Source: Torymus aiolomorphi (taxonomy: Eukaryota; Arthropoda; Insecta; Hymenoptera; Torymidae). Taken from it: DNA of 64,000 bases. The notes beneath the pieces were generated by a model that worked only from the letters and a program-made list of their open reading frames with translations, was not told where the DNA came from and made no database searches. Below, piece after piece: positions 37,125 to 50,600 of this stretch. The stretch spans positions 172,361,104 to 172,425,103 of the forward strand of contig CM070873.1 of NCBI GenBank assembly GCA_036365515.1. Reading direction: 5' to 3'. Made by a program: the position numbers and the translations under genes. Numbering within the stretch: position 1 is the first letter of the stretch; every line of letters begins with the position of its first letter.

Positions 37125-40100
37125 TTATAACTCTCTCTCTTAAGAAGTTTAATGAGAGCCTAAATATTTTTTTTTAAACAATCAGTAAAACAAATAGTGG
37201 CTAAGGCAAATGTATGAGTTTTCTCTGTATAATTAATCAACATCTGTCACACTCTGAACCAAGAACTTTAATGAAAACCTAAATATTTTTTTAAAACAAT
37301 CAGCAAAACAAATAGTATTATTAATGTAACAACACAATTTGTCTAGTCCTTTTATTTTTTCTAGTCTCATCTATTCAATAAGCACTCTCTACAAATGGTA
37401 ATAATTTTTTTCATGACTGTACTAATAATAATAGTGTTGATATTTAAAACTTTCTACGAAAGTGTAAAATAAGGCAAGTATAGAAGTTTTTTCTGTATAA
37501 TCTATGTATAATCTAAATATAAAACTTTCTACGAAAGTATAAAATAAGGCAAGTATAGACGTTTTTTCTGTATAATATACTCTTCCTCTCTCTCTTCCCC
37601 CGCCCTCTCTCACCCTCTCTCCCCCCTCCCCTTTCTTCCTCTCTCTTAACATCCGTCAAACTCTGTACCAAAAACTTTAATCACAGCTTAAATATTTGTT
37701 TAATACAATCAACATATTTAAAAAAAAAAATAATTCCTTAAGTACGTTACGTACGTTAATTAAACACAAGAAAGTACTGAAATCAATTATATTGTAGTCA
37801 AGTACCCATAACTTAACTTCACTGAAATAATACAACTTTTCGTACCTACTCAAAAATATTCAGCTAGCGGGCATGAAGTACTATTTAACACCCAAGAGGC
37901 GTAATAGCTCTCATACTCCTACAAAACTTTATAGAACCTACGCACTTTACGTCCGTGTGGGCAAAAATTATTTAAATTATATATAACTATCTTTTACTTC
38001 GTCGAGTAAATGTATACTGAACAAATTATATGTATGTAGATTCAAATTCTTCATTGCAAATCAAACAAACGAAAGTTGTGAAATCAATTACCGATAGTCA
38101 AGTAATGCAAACAACTCTCCGAAACAACTGTATGACTGATCTCAGAAATATATTATTCTAATTTGTTCATTCTTCTATACAAATTAAACACAAGAAAGTA
38201 CTGAAATCAATTTATTGTAGTCAAGTATACCCATAAGTTAACTTGACTGAGATAATAGAACTTTTAGTACCTTGCGTGTAAAATTACATTTCACGCCCAC
38301 GTTGTAACTTCAAAAATATTCACCCAGCAGGCATAAAGTACAACTTAACGCCTAATAAGCGGAATAGCTCACATATTCCTACAACACTTTATAGAACCTA
38401 CGCACTTTACTGCCGGGTAGACGAAAATTATTAATTAATTACTATTATGCCTTCTTATTTATTTCTAAAATTAATAAGAATTTTATCAGATATTTACGAA
38501 GTCAATGCCTATATAAAAAAATTACATAGTTACCAACACATCCCCATTTTTCATTATTTTTTCTCAATTTTGAAATTTCTATAATATTACGCATCTTGGG
38601 AGGACACGAGAAGTCTAGAGCTGCTCTAGCAGGGGTGGTCGTCCAATCTTCCATACATACTTGGCGGGCCCGACGGTTTGCAGTTTACCGGTGAGCTTTG
38701 TAAATGTAGAATACTAGATTTTTGCATATACCTATAAGTCCACCATAAATACCGTTTAAATATAATATCCCTACATGTACTGTGTGCATAATCATGATTT
38801 ACTTTTATTACCTAAAATATTTTTCCTTGTGTTCGTCTTTTTTATATGGGAATGAAATAAAAAGATACATATAAATTCATAGTCTATTCAAAAGAGCTTT
38901 AAATTTTACTAACTATTTTATGAGCCACCTATTTTTATCCTTTTCCCGCGTGTAAATATCATATGAGATCTTATATGAGTATTTCGAACATCAGATCAGA
39001 TAAGACATCATGTTATGAGTATTTCGGACATGACATCAGATAAGACTCATATATGTTATGTCATCTGCAATTTTATATATTATGGGACCTCATATGTGAT
39101 CTCATATGGGATCTGATGTCCGATATTCTCATATGAGATCTCATATGAAATTTTCATCTGTGTTTGGACTTTTCTATTTAAAAAGAGTAATATATTCAGG
39201 GATCAGTATTTAATATCTAGAAGCAATTGATTTATACATTTTATCTGATCTTTAAACGTATGAATATTCATATGAAAATGACAATGTCTACACCTTAAAC
39301 TGCAAACCGTCGGGCCCGCCAAGTATGTATGGAAGATTGGACGACCACCCCTGCTAGAGCAGCTCTAGACTTCTCGTGTCCTCCCAAGATGCGTAATATT
39401 ATAGAAATTTCAAAATTGAGAAAAAATAATGAAAAATGGGGATGTGTTGGTAACTATGTAATTTTTTTATATAGGCATTGACTTCGTAAATATCTGATAA
39501 AATTCTTATTAATTTTAGAAATAAAAAGAAGGCATAATAGTAATTAATTAATAATTTTCGTCTACCCGGGAGTAAAGTGCGTAGGTTCTATAAAGTGTTG
39601 TAGGAATATGTGAGCTATTCCGCTTATTAGGCGTTAAGTTGTACTTTATGCCTGCTGGGTGAATATTTTTGAAGTTACAACGTGGGCGTGAAATGTAATT
39701 TTACACGCAAGGTACTAAAAGTTCTATTATCTCAGTCAAGTTAACTTATGGGTATACTTGACTACAATAAATTGATTTCAGTACTTTCTTGTGTTTAATT
39801 TGTATAGAAGAATGAACAAATTAGAATAATATATTTCTGAGATCAGTCATACAGTTGTTTCGGAGAGTTGTTTGCATTACTTGACTATCGGTAATTGATT
39901 TCACAACTTTCGTTTGTTTGATTTGCAATGAAGAATTTGAATCTACATACATATAATTTGTTCAGTATACATTTACTCGACGAAGTAAAAGATAGTTATA
40001 TATAATTTAAATAATTTTTGCCCACACGGACGTAAAGTGCGTAGGTTCTATAAAGTTTTGTAGGAGTATGAGAGCTATTACGCCTCTTGGGTGTTAAATA

Positions 40101-40452
40101 GTACTTCATGCCCGCTAGCTGAATATTTTTGAGTAGGTACGAAAAGTTGTATTATGTCAGTCAAGTTAAGTTATGGGTACTTGACTACAATATAATTGAT
40201 TTCAGTACTTTCTTGTGTTTAATTAACGTACGTAACGTACTTAAGGAATTATTTTTTTTTTTAAACATGTTGATTGTATTAAACAAATATTTAAGCTGTG
40301 ATTAAAGTTTTTGGTACAGAGTTTGACGGATGTTAAGAGAGAGGAAGAAAGGGGAGGGGGGAGAGAGGGTGAGAGAGGGCGGGGGAAGAGAGAGAGGAAG
40401 AGTATATTATACAGAAAAAACGTCTATACTTGCCTTATTTTATACTTTTCAA
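37125..40452. mobile_element. inverted-repeat element B2
   Basis: Arms at about 37534-38710 and 39290-40452 are almost perfect reverse complements, in order: GA/CT-rich block, TTAACGTACGTAACGTACTT, the GGGCGTAAAGTGC blocks, then CTTGGGAGGACACGAGAAG. They enclose a spacer of about 580 bp with TCATATGA motifs. Extra partial copies of the outer module precede the left arm (37125-37530). No transposase is encoded. Arm identity is clearly higher than in B1, so B2 is younger or its arms were homogenised. Confidence 0.85.
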
Positions 40453-40465
40453 GAAATACTTAGAA

Positions 40466-40745
40466 TTGAAAAGTTTTGAGAAACTAATAGCACCATCGGA
40501 AAGCTGAGGAAAAAATACATCGAAATCACTTGGGGATTATTTTTTTTAGATACATCTTAGCCCTTCAAACAAAGCTGAAAACAGCATGATTTCGAGCTCG
40601 CGCGCCGCGCCTAGAGAGCTGACGTGAAACGCCTTATATAAATGTTGTAATTGCAACACGCATTTACAATTATTTACATTTATATACACTTTTTTACATA
40701 AATTTATACTTATATATTAAGCTGATACAGTTCCGGTTCTCCGTG
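40466..40745. repeat. inverted repeat, right copy (pairs with 33243-33520)
   Basis: Mirror of 33243-33520. It ends with TATTAAGCTGATACAGTTCC, a phrase that recurs at about 57465-57485 next to another B-family fragment. Confidence 0.8.
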
Positions 40746-40854
40746 ACAAATATTAATCTAATGTGGGATTTTTTTGTGGAGCAGTTTAAGTAAAGTTTAA
40801 ATGGTTAAGTAAAGGGTTAAGTAAAGGGTATTTATTTTAATAATTTTACGCTGC

Positions 40855-41640
40855 TGCTGCATAACTTTTGATTCTTTTGCGTTCGGCACCTCGAGCTATC
40901 GTGGCACAATGGTTCCAAAACGATGAAAATGGAAAAATTCGTGCCTGACGGGGAATAAGATATAAGTACTTCAAAACTATTGGAAAAGCTTCTCAATACT
41001 TTTTTTGTTAAAACCTGTTCCAATTTTTATGGGAGCCATAAAGTTGAGTAATTGCAATTATCGTTGCTCGCGTAAATTGAGAAATTCTGAATGCAAGCCA
41101 AAGCTTTTTTGCACTGTTCTGCACACTTTTCTGCTCTTTTTTGTACACTTTCTTGCACATTTTTTTACACTTTCTTGCACGTCTTTATGCACAAATACAT
41201 ACAAAAAGTAGTTCATCATAATTTTTTAATAAATTTTATCAGGAATTTTTCATTTGTAATTTCTGATCAAATTCATTAAAAAATTATGATGAACTTCTTT
41301 TCGCATGTATTTGTGTACAAAAACGTGCATGAAAGTGTACAAAAGTGTGCAAGAAAATGTACAAAAAACAGCAGAAAACTGTGCAGAACAGTGTAGAAGA
41401 GCTTTGGCTTGCATTCCGAATTTCCCAATTTACGCGAAAAACTATAATTCCAATTACTCAACTTCATGACTCCCGTAAAAATCGAGACAGGTTTTGACGG
41501 AAAAAAGCGGTATCTGGCTTAAGAAACAAGAGTAATGAGAAGCTTTTCCAACAGTTTTGAAGCATTTATATGTTATTCCCTGGTCAAGCACGAATTTTTT
41601 CCATTTTCATCATTTTGGGATCACTGTGCGTCGTATCGAC
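40855..41640. repeat. about 0.8-kb foldback hairpin
   Basis: The arms at about 40905-41230 and 41275-41640 are imperfect reverse complements, for example CATAAAGTTGAGTAATTGCA against CCAATTACTCAACTTCATGA, and TTGCACTGTTCTGCACACTT against CTGTGCAGAACAGTGTAGAA. The loop is short, about 40-50 nt around AATTTTATCAGGAATT. It could be a foldback MITE. Open frames on the two strands are mirror images caused by the symmetry. Confidence 0.85.
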
Positions 41641-41649
41641 TACGTATTT

Positions 41650-41994
41650 TCATCGTAGTATACCTAGTAATATTTAAAATATTATATTTCAGCAACATTT
41701 AATTTACTTACCTACTTTTCATGCATGATAGTATATTCTTTTGAAGTTAACACATAATCGCCCTCAAACACAAATATCATTGTTTCTCATATATCGACAC
41801 ATATTTCTTTTATTTATGAAATCTTATTAACATATTTTTCCTTTGTTTTTAATACTATTACGAATTTTTCTTTCTCAAAGAGGAAGCTTTGTAACAGTGA
41901 AAAAAATGTTCAAAAACATGTTTTAAGACTTTTGGCACTAAAATCCGTTGTTTTGGAGAAAAAAATTTCGTGACTGTGTATAGGCGCGTGTGTG

Positions 41995-42038
<44 letters not shown>

Positions 42039-43255
42039 TTTCTTATATTTGCATTTTTAAAAAGAGTATTCGATTGATTGACTCAACATGTTTACCACTT
42101 ATTACACTTATCCAGTACAACATTGTGTTAAAATTTCAAGAGGTTATTTGAATCGTTTTCAAATTTGGCAGAGAATAAGCTTTTTTATATCTAATGATCG
42201 ACTTCTTTGCCCAACAGAATCTGACTGTTGTGACCAAAGATATTTGATGTTATAAATTTTTTATAAGTTTCTTAATATTGCATTCTCAAAAGAATATTCG
42301 ATTGATTGACTCAAAATTTTGACCACTTACTACACTTATCGAGTATAACATTATGTTAAAATTTCAAGAGATTTCTGGATTTTTTTCTTGAGAAAGAAAT
42401 TATTATTGATAACAAGTGAATATCTGTTTTACTTTTTAATTTGTATATCATATATAAAAAAAATAATTATTGTGTAATAGGGCATATCCCCGAGACAGTC
42501 ATTTCAGATTGACTCCCGCAGCAACGTGTACTAGGGCTACGATAAAAATTGTCTTTCAAAATATGAATTTCGTAAAAATTTCATAAAAATATTTCATAAA
42601 AATATAAAATATCTTTGATCGCAAAAGTAAGATTTTTTGGGCAAAGAAATCGATTCTGAAATATAAAAAACTACCTCTCTGTTAAATTTCAAAACGATTC
42701 ATTGACTTTTGTTAAAAAGTATAACTTAGTTATTATATCTGTATGATTGTTACAATGATGGATTAATTTTAAACCTTTAAGTCGAGCAGGATAGTAGTTA
42801 AATACCTATTTCAAAACAAATATTTATTAGATTATTGCCATGACATACTTTTCTTTCACAAACTAATGTATTTCTTTAAAATTTTTTATAACAATAATTA
42901 ATTGTTTGTATAGGATACGTAAATGAAAAAAACAAGTTATTTTTTGTATTAAGCCAAATTGTTTAACAAACAACAAAGAACAACAAAGAAAACAGTTTTA
43001 TTTATTAATAAAGTTTTGTTGTGAAAAATTTACCTTTGTTTTTTAAATTTTAAAAATGGAATCGATAAATTAGTTTGTGGAAGCATCTTGCCAACGAATT
43101 GGCAGCGGTTTTAAAATGTATAATTAAAATATTTCGTTTACAAATGAATTTCCTACTTTAATAAAATGATTAGTTTAATTTTCGATATGGTATAATTTAA
43201 AAACTTGTAAATTATACATCATATTTGTGAAATCTAATTCAGTTACATAAAAAAA
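41650..43255. other. AT-rich interval with a short microsatellite and one direct repeat
   Basis: A (GT)n(GTGC)n tract lies at 41989-42040. A block with AGTATTCGATTGATTGACTC at about 42063 recurs at about 42298 (about 235 bp apart, diverged). No gene is recognised in the rest. Confidence 0.6.
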
Positions 43256-43261
43256 AAAAAA

Positions 43262-43342
43262 AAATATTAGCACCGGCCTCAGGAATCGAACTCAGATTTT
43301 TAGTATATTAGTCCAACGAGCGCACCAGTACACTATCGGCGA
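43262..43342 (-). pseudogene. degenerate tRNA-like sequence
   Basis: On the minus strand this has box A-like TAGTGTACTGG and box B GAGTTCGATTCC at tRNA spacing. A possible anticodon arm has loop CTAATAT. A run of 16 T follows within about ten bases of the 3' end, as for a Pol III terminator. The acceptor and T stems do not pair properly, so a working tRNA is unlikely. A tRNA pseudogene or the head of a tRNA-derived SINE fits. Confidence 0.45.
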
Positions 43343-43449
43343 AGGTTGAAATATACTTTTAAATGTAGCTTATAAAAACTGTCTCCATTTGGATTTTTAA
43401 TTTCTTTTTTGGAATAGCGATTTGAGTACAGCTTTTTCATATTTGATCA

Positions 43450-43720
43450 AATCTCTGTTATCAAGGAGCGCGGGAACGCTCCGAAGGCAAGTATAGAAGA
43501 AGCCTAAAGGAGCGATCCGTGCTACATATACATTGAAATGGGTGTACGAAAAATTCAATGTGCTTTTACTTTTAGTGCGTTAGTTTTTACTATATAACAT
43601 ATCCCTCTTAATCGAAAGCCATTTCATTGCTCTACTCAAACCAAAGTTTTTATTTAAAAAGATTATCCCGTTCAAAAGATATAGAGAACTGAATTTTTTT
43701 ATGTGCTCTTTCCTTTCCGA
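43450..43720. repeat. direct repeat, copy 2 (first copy at 33655-33900)
   Basis: Same orientation as the copy at 33655. It is preceded here by GCGCGGGAACGCTCCGAAGG. Confidence 0.8.
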
Positions 43721-43778
43721 CTTTTTCGTCATGTTATTCCCACATCCGGTTTGTAGATTTGCAGCTCTGACGACACTT

Positions 43779-44028
<250 letters not shown>

Positions 44029-44063
44029 ACATATGAACACAAACATATACACACACACACACT

Positions 44064-44526
44064 ACACACATCTATCAACTTTCAGTCATTTCAGAGAGGT
44101 TACGAATATTTTTCTCTATATATTCTCTATATACTTGTTATTATAGTTGAGTTGAGTGTGCTTTATTATCGTCGTCCCAGGAAAGTGAATCGGTTGACCC
44201 AAAACAAAGGAGTGGAAGTTTAAGTACGCGCGCAAATCATATCGACTGTGGTGAATGCTCGCGTTATAGTGGGTGCGTGATGCGATAAGAGGGCAAGCGG
44301 GGGCGGCAGCGTGAGTGGGTGAGAAAAAGGGTGTGCTCGCGTCCGCACACACCGTCGTCATATGATGGACTAAATTGGATGGCCGATTAAAATTAGGCGG
44401 GATGAGGGCGGCCACTGTTCTGCAGTCATCGCGACTTAACCTCAGGGGGACCTGACAGCAGTAGCAGGAGCAGCAGGTGTTGACACGTGCGCGCGCGGGT
44501 GAGGATATACTTAGACAGAGAGCGAG
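44064..44526 (+). other. upstream region / probable 5' leader of the HPS3 copy
   Basis: GC-richer sequence directly upstream of the HPS3 reading frame. A promoter or 5' UTR is expected here, but no decisive TATA box or initiator was identified. Minus-strand open frames in this stretch lack motifs. Confidence 0.4.
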
Positions 44527-46636
44527 ATCGTGCGCGTGATACCGGTGCACAACTTCTTGGAGCAGAATATCGCGCAGATCGAGGAGCCAACGGCGAGCTG
44601 CAGCACCAGCAGCAATGAGCTCCTGCTGCTCGCCCTGCCCAGCACTGCGTGGAGGTGCGCTACCTTAGTGTGCCCGAACTCAAGTTCCTCACCGCCTTTC
44701 CCACGGTCAATCTGGTCGGCCAGACACTCCACTGCGCCAAGGGCAATTATGTGGCCACCCTGGAGACCAAGCTCTCCAGGGACAGTACGCACAGCAGCAG
44801 TTTTGTCAGGGTATACGTCAACTGCGATACCCTGGAGCGGCAGCCCATGAGGGCCAGCATAGTGGGCAGAGTCACGCCGAGTTTGAACAGGCCCCAGAAC
44901 AGTCAGGAGATGATTAAGCTGCCGCTGAACACCAAGTCCACAGCTATAGCCTGCTGCCAGACTACAGGGAATTTGCTGGTAGCTGCCGGTAATACCTTGA
45001 TTTTGCACGAGTTTAAAGTTGATACGCAGAACCCGTCTAAACTGAAGTTTATTGGTTTCTGGGTCTGCACTTTTCTCCTACCCATATGGAGCTTGTAGAG
45101 GATTTTGTATCTGTGATGGATTCTTCAAGATGTGTTGTGTTTCGTCCGACAAATCCACTTTATGATGATATTGATCATTTAAGCTCTCTAACTTCCACAA
45201 CTTCATCTTCTATTGACAAGACTACGATATCTGATTTTTGTAGCATGGAAACTGTAGACAATTCCATTTCGGTAGCTTCTAATAATGAACTGAACATGAC
45301 AAAGCAGAAAAACAACTCAAATCAAAAACACAATGTTGACAAGAATTCCAATCCTCGCAATTTTCTCAATTTAAGCATGAAGAAGAATAAGAAGAATATG
45401 TGTATAGATTGGGACAGTTTAGCTAGTGATGAAAAATCAGGATTAGAATATTTGATAAATGAAGCTATCGTTGACCAAAATTCTCAACCCTTTTCTATGA
45501 ATTTACCTTCTATTTGTTTGGAAAGAGCTGGACCAGGTCATACTTTAAATCCTTTTGTACTGAATTCTGCTGATACAGAAGTATTTATCAAAACAACTTC
45601 TCCTGATAATGGCTGGTCTGAAAGTTATGCAGTGAAAAATATTCTTCGTCTGAAAATTGCTAGATCAAATGATTTCCCTCGAGCAGATGGTAACACAGAA
45701 TTTTTCACATGTTCTGTTTTGAAGCCACTTTACATGAAAACTAACAATAATAATAATGGATTAAAAACGTCTATACTCAGGTCTGAAAAGTATATAAATA
45801 TCTTAATGGTGTAACATGTTCAATTTGCACAACTCAAGAAGGATACATCTACCACTTTAGCATAGAGAATAACGACAATAGCAATCCTACATGTTTAACT
45901 ACTTATCAATTTACAGCTCCAGTTATTCATGTTGCATTAGAATATACAGTTTTACATGCTTTAACAGAAGCTGGCTTAGACTCATATACTTTACGCTTAT
46001 CACATCATATTTCTAAAATGACATCACAACTACAAAATTTAAAAAATATTTGTCCCGACGTCTCTGAACCAGTATGTTTGATTGGATTAATTGCCTTTTT
46101 TGGGTGTCCAAAAGTTAATTAACTCTGAAAAAAATATTGTACTTTTGGCTAAAGATGAAAATTTTTGGACACTGTATTAATTGAGACTACCTAGACCAGA
46201 AAATGTTTATTATGATATTGTTAATGCTGCTAAAAATCACGGGTATGATTAACTTCAAAATAAATATTTTTAAAAATAAACTTATTTCAGAGTAAATTTC
46301 AATTTATACCAAATACAATTTTGTTAATTTTAGAACAACCAGTCCATCAACATATAGACATTTACTAGAGGAAGCTCACACTATGCTACGTTTGGCAAAG
46401 GATGTAGCAGATTTAAATAGCAATGATAATGACCAAAGTGATTTGAAATTAGAAAACCTTTATGATCAGTCATGTGCACTTTTGGGAGATTACTTTATCA
46501 GGGCGGATACTGAATTAGAGAGACACCTATGCATTCCATATTATAAAATGTCTGGCTTAAAATCTACTGAAGTTTTGTCAAGAAAATCAACTCACAATGC
46601 TCCAGGGTTAGTAACTTACATTACAGATGTACTAAT
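44527..46636 (+). pseudogene. HPS3: HPS3 homologue, 5' part (broken)
   Basis: HPS3 is a subunit of BLOC-2, a cytosolic complex that directs cargo to lysosome-related organelles such as pigment granules. The N-terminus reads VRVIPVHNFLEQNI, like the family start, but the expected ATG is ATC (44527-44529). HCVEVRYLSV, NYVATLETK, VRVYVNCDTLERQ and LVAAGNTLILHEF follow in family order. Then come LVEDFVSVMDSSRC (45086 on), PVCLIGL and AKDENFW. After a 91-bp GT-AG intron (46243-46333, phase-correct) come DQSCALLGDYF and IPYYKMSGL, the most recognisable signature. Frameshifts near 44640, 45083, 45806 and 46105 and a TAA at 46178-46180 interrupt it. The retained intron argues against a processed copy. 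It ends at the BEL/Pao insertion. Confidence 0.8.
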
Positions 46637-46678
46637 TGTATCAGAGGGAAAATGGAGGACGAACAAATTGTTATTGTT

Positions 46679-46731
<53 letters not shown>

Positions 46732-47581
46732 CAGTTCTTTATTAGAAAGCGTTACAGTGAAGATTATAAATCGACCGTATCGTTCGAGGGCTCCGACCCG
46801 ACTGTTCCACGCGTACGCGCCATCGCAAGACGCCGCCACGAGCGCCACCGCTTCCTGTCGCCGACGCGAGGCACTAAGCTCCCTACTTTTCCCGCCTTTT
46901 CCTCGCGCGCTCCGAAATGCCGCGCTCGGCATTTTACATCTTTTCGGTCTCTCTCTCTCTCTCACACACACTCACACACACACAAACTCTCTGAGCAACT
47001 TCTGCCTGACACCGTTCTCTCGCTCAACCTCATCTCCGGGAGCCGTATCGGTCAGAGGCTCTTCTCCCCCCGACACCATTCTCTCGCTCAACCTCATCTC
47101 CGGGAGCTGTGTCGGTCAGAGGCTCTTCTCCCCCCGACACCGTTCTCTCGCTCAACCTCATCTTCGGGAGCCGTGTCGGTCGGAAAACTCTTTGGGCTAG
47201 GAGCTCAGGGCCTTTTGCCAGGCTTTACATAACGCGCTCATTTAATCTAACTTCGATATTTGTGTGTGTATATACACATATACACACACACACACATACA
47301 TACGTGTATATATATATACATACACATATATATACACACACACACATACATACATACATATACATATATATTTGCGCGCGCGCTAATATACAAGTAAATC
47401 AAAACACACATATATTTACGCCCAAAGAAACAAAGGAAAATAACTAGTTTATTCGAAAACTCAAAACACAATATAAACCTAAGAGCCAGAACATAAACAT
47501 GAATTAAAGAATATACCAAAGCCAATACAAATTTAACTAAAGATTAGCCCATTGTCTTGCCCCCTCTTTGCGTCTCATACA
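46637..47581 (-). repeat. BEL/Pao 3' LTR
   Basis: 945-bp LTR. It contains a (TA)n tract (46682-46731), a CT/CA-rich part and three copies of a 60-bp unit with TTCTCTCGCTCAACCTCATC (about 47010-47185). It differs from the other LTR by TA-tract length and scattered substitutions. Confidence 0.95.
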
Positions 47582-47613
47582 TCCTCCCCTCCCAGTCTAA
47601 AAATTTTTTCTTT

Positions 47614-50600
47614 TTAGACTTCATCAGATCCGAGGATCCTTATCAGTTTGCGCGCTGGTCTCATTAGTTCTGTCTGACGGGTGCGTACCTTGTCGACACG
47701 AACCGCGTTATCGGCACCTGGGTAGACTTCCGTCACGACTCCTTTCCTCCATTGGTTACGAGGTGTTTGCCAATCGACGATTAGGACGTTATCGCCTGCC
47801 TTTAACGGATCATCTTTTCCGTTCCATTTTTGACGAGGTAGCAGCGTCGGGAGATATTCTTGAAGCCATCTTCGCCAAAAGGCGTCCGCATATGCTTGTG
47901 CTATTTTGAACGGCTTACGGAGGATCGTACATTCGGCGTCATAGCGGCCAAGCTCTATGTGTCCGGACGACGTCCCGATCAGAAAGTGGTTCGGCGTGAG
48001 CGCCTCCTGATCGCGTGGATCCACGGAGACGTGTGTCAAAGGTCGAGAGTTCACTGAGTGTTCCGCTTCAATTAACAGCGTGTGTAAGACTTCTTCGCTT
48101 GGCGCCTGCTCTCGCAGTATAACCCCCAGCGCTGTTTTTACAGAGCGGACCAAGCGCTCCCAGGCACCGCCCATGTGGGGCGCATCCGGGGGGTTGAAAA
48201 TCCATTGAAAACCTTTTCTTCATGCATATGCTTTCTGCGTTGCCTCATCAATGCCCGCCATCGCGGCCTTTAATTCCTGACTCGCCTTTCGGAAGTTAGT
48301 TCCATTATCGCTGTAAAGGGCTTGGTGTGTGCCTCTCCGTGCCGCCAGTCTTTGTAATGCCATGATGGCCGAGCTAGCGTTCAACGTGTATGCCAGCTCT
48401 AAGTGGACGGCCCTGGTCGTGAGGCAGGTGAAGAGCACACTCCACCTTTTCTCTCTCCTGCGTCCGATTTTTACCCACATTGGGCCGAAATAATCCACCC
48501 CGCAATGGCTAAACGGTCTTAGTCTAAACGCTGCGCGTCCGGCTGGAAGCGCTGCCATCGGGGGATTCTGAGGCTTTCCCTTGCGTAATCGACACACCAG
48601 GCAGCGACCACCTATTGAGCGTAACTTTGTTCTAAGTCCAACGATATGAAATTTTTGACGAATCTCATTGATTACCATTTCGCTGCCTGCGTATAGGAGT
48701 CGTCGGTGACAATCAATCAAGAGGTGTTTAGTGGCAAAGTGTTTCGCATCCAAGATAATAGGGTTGTTGTCAAAATGACTTTCTAGAACTGTCGTCACCC
48801 GACCTTGAGCTCTTAGAAGGCCATGCTCATCAATGAACGGGTTCAAACCGACTATTTTACTTCCTCGACGCACACTCTTCCCTTTTCGTAACAACTCGAG
48901 TTCTTCCGTGAAACACATGGACTGTATTTCCCTGTACCAGTAATTTTCTAAAACCTCTGTTGTCGCATTAGTTTCTTTCCGAGACATTTTCTTTTTCCAG
49001 TGGTTGGCTATAGACCTGATCCGTCTTGCCACTACCAATAACCCAGGCCATCCGAGTAATCTTATCGTTAGAGGGACGACAGCGGGGATTGACGAGACTG
49101 CACACGCGTACTCACGTCGTAACTCCAGTTTATCTATTGATTCCTTCTCGTTTGAACCCATCGGTCTTTCTCTTGGCCACTCCGGGCGCGGTCGTAACAA
49201 GAATTCGGGTCCTGTGAACCATCGATCATCTGAGCGTAAGGCGTTATCAGACCACATCGTTGCGTCATCCGCGGGGTTCAGTTTTGATGGTATATATTGC
49301 CATTCGTGGGTGTTTGTCAACTCTCCTATCTCTCCCAGCCGATTCGCTACAAATGTTTGACGCATTCGCGGTTCTGATTTGATCCACTGGATAATTGTCG
49401 TAGAATCCGACCAGAAATATCTTCTGTCAACTGTAATTTCTAGTTCTTCCCCGACGGTCTTAGCCAACCTACTCCCAAGCAATGCCGCTTGTAGCTCCAT
49501 ACGCGTCACGGTCGATGGTTTTACAGGCGCGACTCTTGATTTGCCCATCACTAGCGCTACGTGCCTACTTGATTCGGTCTGGAAAGTTAAATAAGACACC
49601 GCCGCATAACCCATCAAACTCGCATCGCAGAATGTATGAATGTCCACTCTGGCATTTTGGAATTGAGGAGGTGCATAGGAACGTCTTATCTTACAATTTC
49701 GTATTTCTCGAAGATTCGTCAACCACCTCCGCCATTTCGTAAACTGCTCCGCTAGTATGGGCATGTCCCAACCGACTCCACTGCGCCAAATGTCCTGCAT
49801 GAGCAATTTCGCTCCGAGTGTAAACGGAGATAAAAGGCCCAGTGGGTCGAAAACCGACATGATGATGCGAAGGAACTCGCGTTTCGTGGGTCGCACTAAC
49901 CCATCCAAAATCTTGATCGGGATCTTTGAGAACCCTACATTGAACCCTAACGTATCGGAGTCTCGTCCCACTTGAGCCCCAACACGCGCTCATTGTCTCC
50001 GTCGCACAATTTCGTTCCTTGTGGTTCATTTTGAGCTTCTCCTGTAATGGCTGGATCGAACACTCGACGGTCATTTGACGCCCACCCAGCATCAAGAAGT
50101 TTGCTTCCGCGTTGATTTGACTTACCTCCCGAGATAATTCTATCACCTCTTTAACCGTGGGTAAGCTTGCCAAAAAATCATCCATGTAACTGTTCTTGAC
50201 TATGCTCTTTGCCGCCACTGGCTTAGATTATGCATACCTCGCCGCGTTACAATCCTTGATATAGATGGCACTACACTTCGCTCCGAAAATTAACGAGGTC
50301 ATCTCGTAAGTTTCGGGTTCTCCCTGCCGTCTGTCACCGCGCCACAGGAATCGTTGTGCTCCGCGATCCGGCTCTCGTACTCGCACTCGCAGGAATATGT
50401 CTTTGATGTCCGCTTTCACGGCTACCGCGTGCTGACGAAAACGGACTAACACACCTGGGAGAGACTGTAGGAGATCGGGACCCGCTTCCAGTTGGTCGTT
50501 CAGACACACTCCATTAGTTTTTGCGGCTGCGTCAAAGACGAGCCTTATCTTTCCCGGTTTGCTTTGATTTAAAACCCCAAAATGCGGCAGGTACCATCTG

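Noticed and set aside
40832..41467. Similar proteins on opposite strands (CTVLHTFLLFFVHFLAHF)
   Set aside because: They are the two arms of one hairpin read on each strand, with no known family.
44116..45008. Minus-strand open frames opposite the HPS3 start
   Set aside because: They are shadows of GC-rich HPS3 coding and leader sequence; the plus-strand frame matches a known family.
46636..47447. Open frames across the BEL LTR (Tyr-Ile repeats, LSLSHTHSHTH)
   Set aside because: They arise from TA, CT and CA tracts within the LTR; HPS3 similarity stops exactly at the insertion point.
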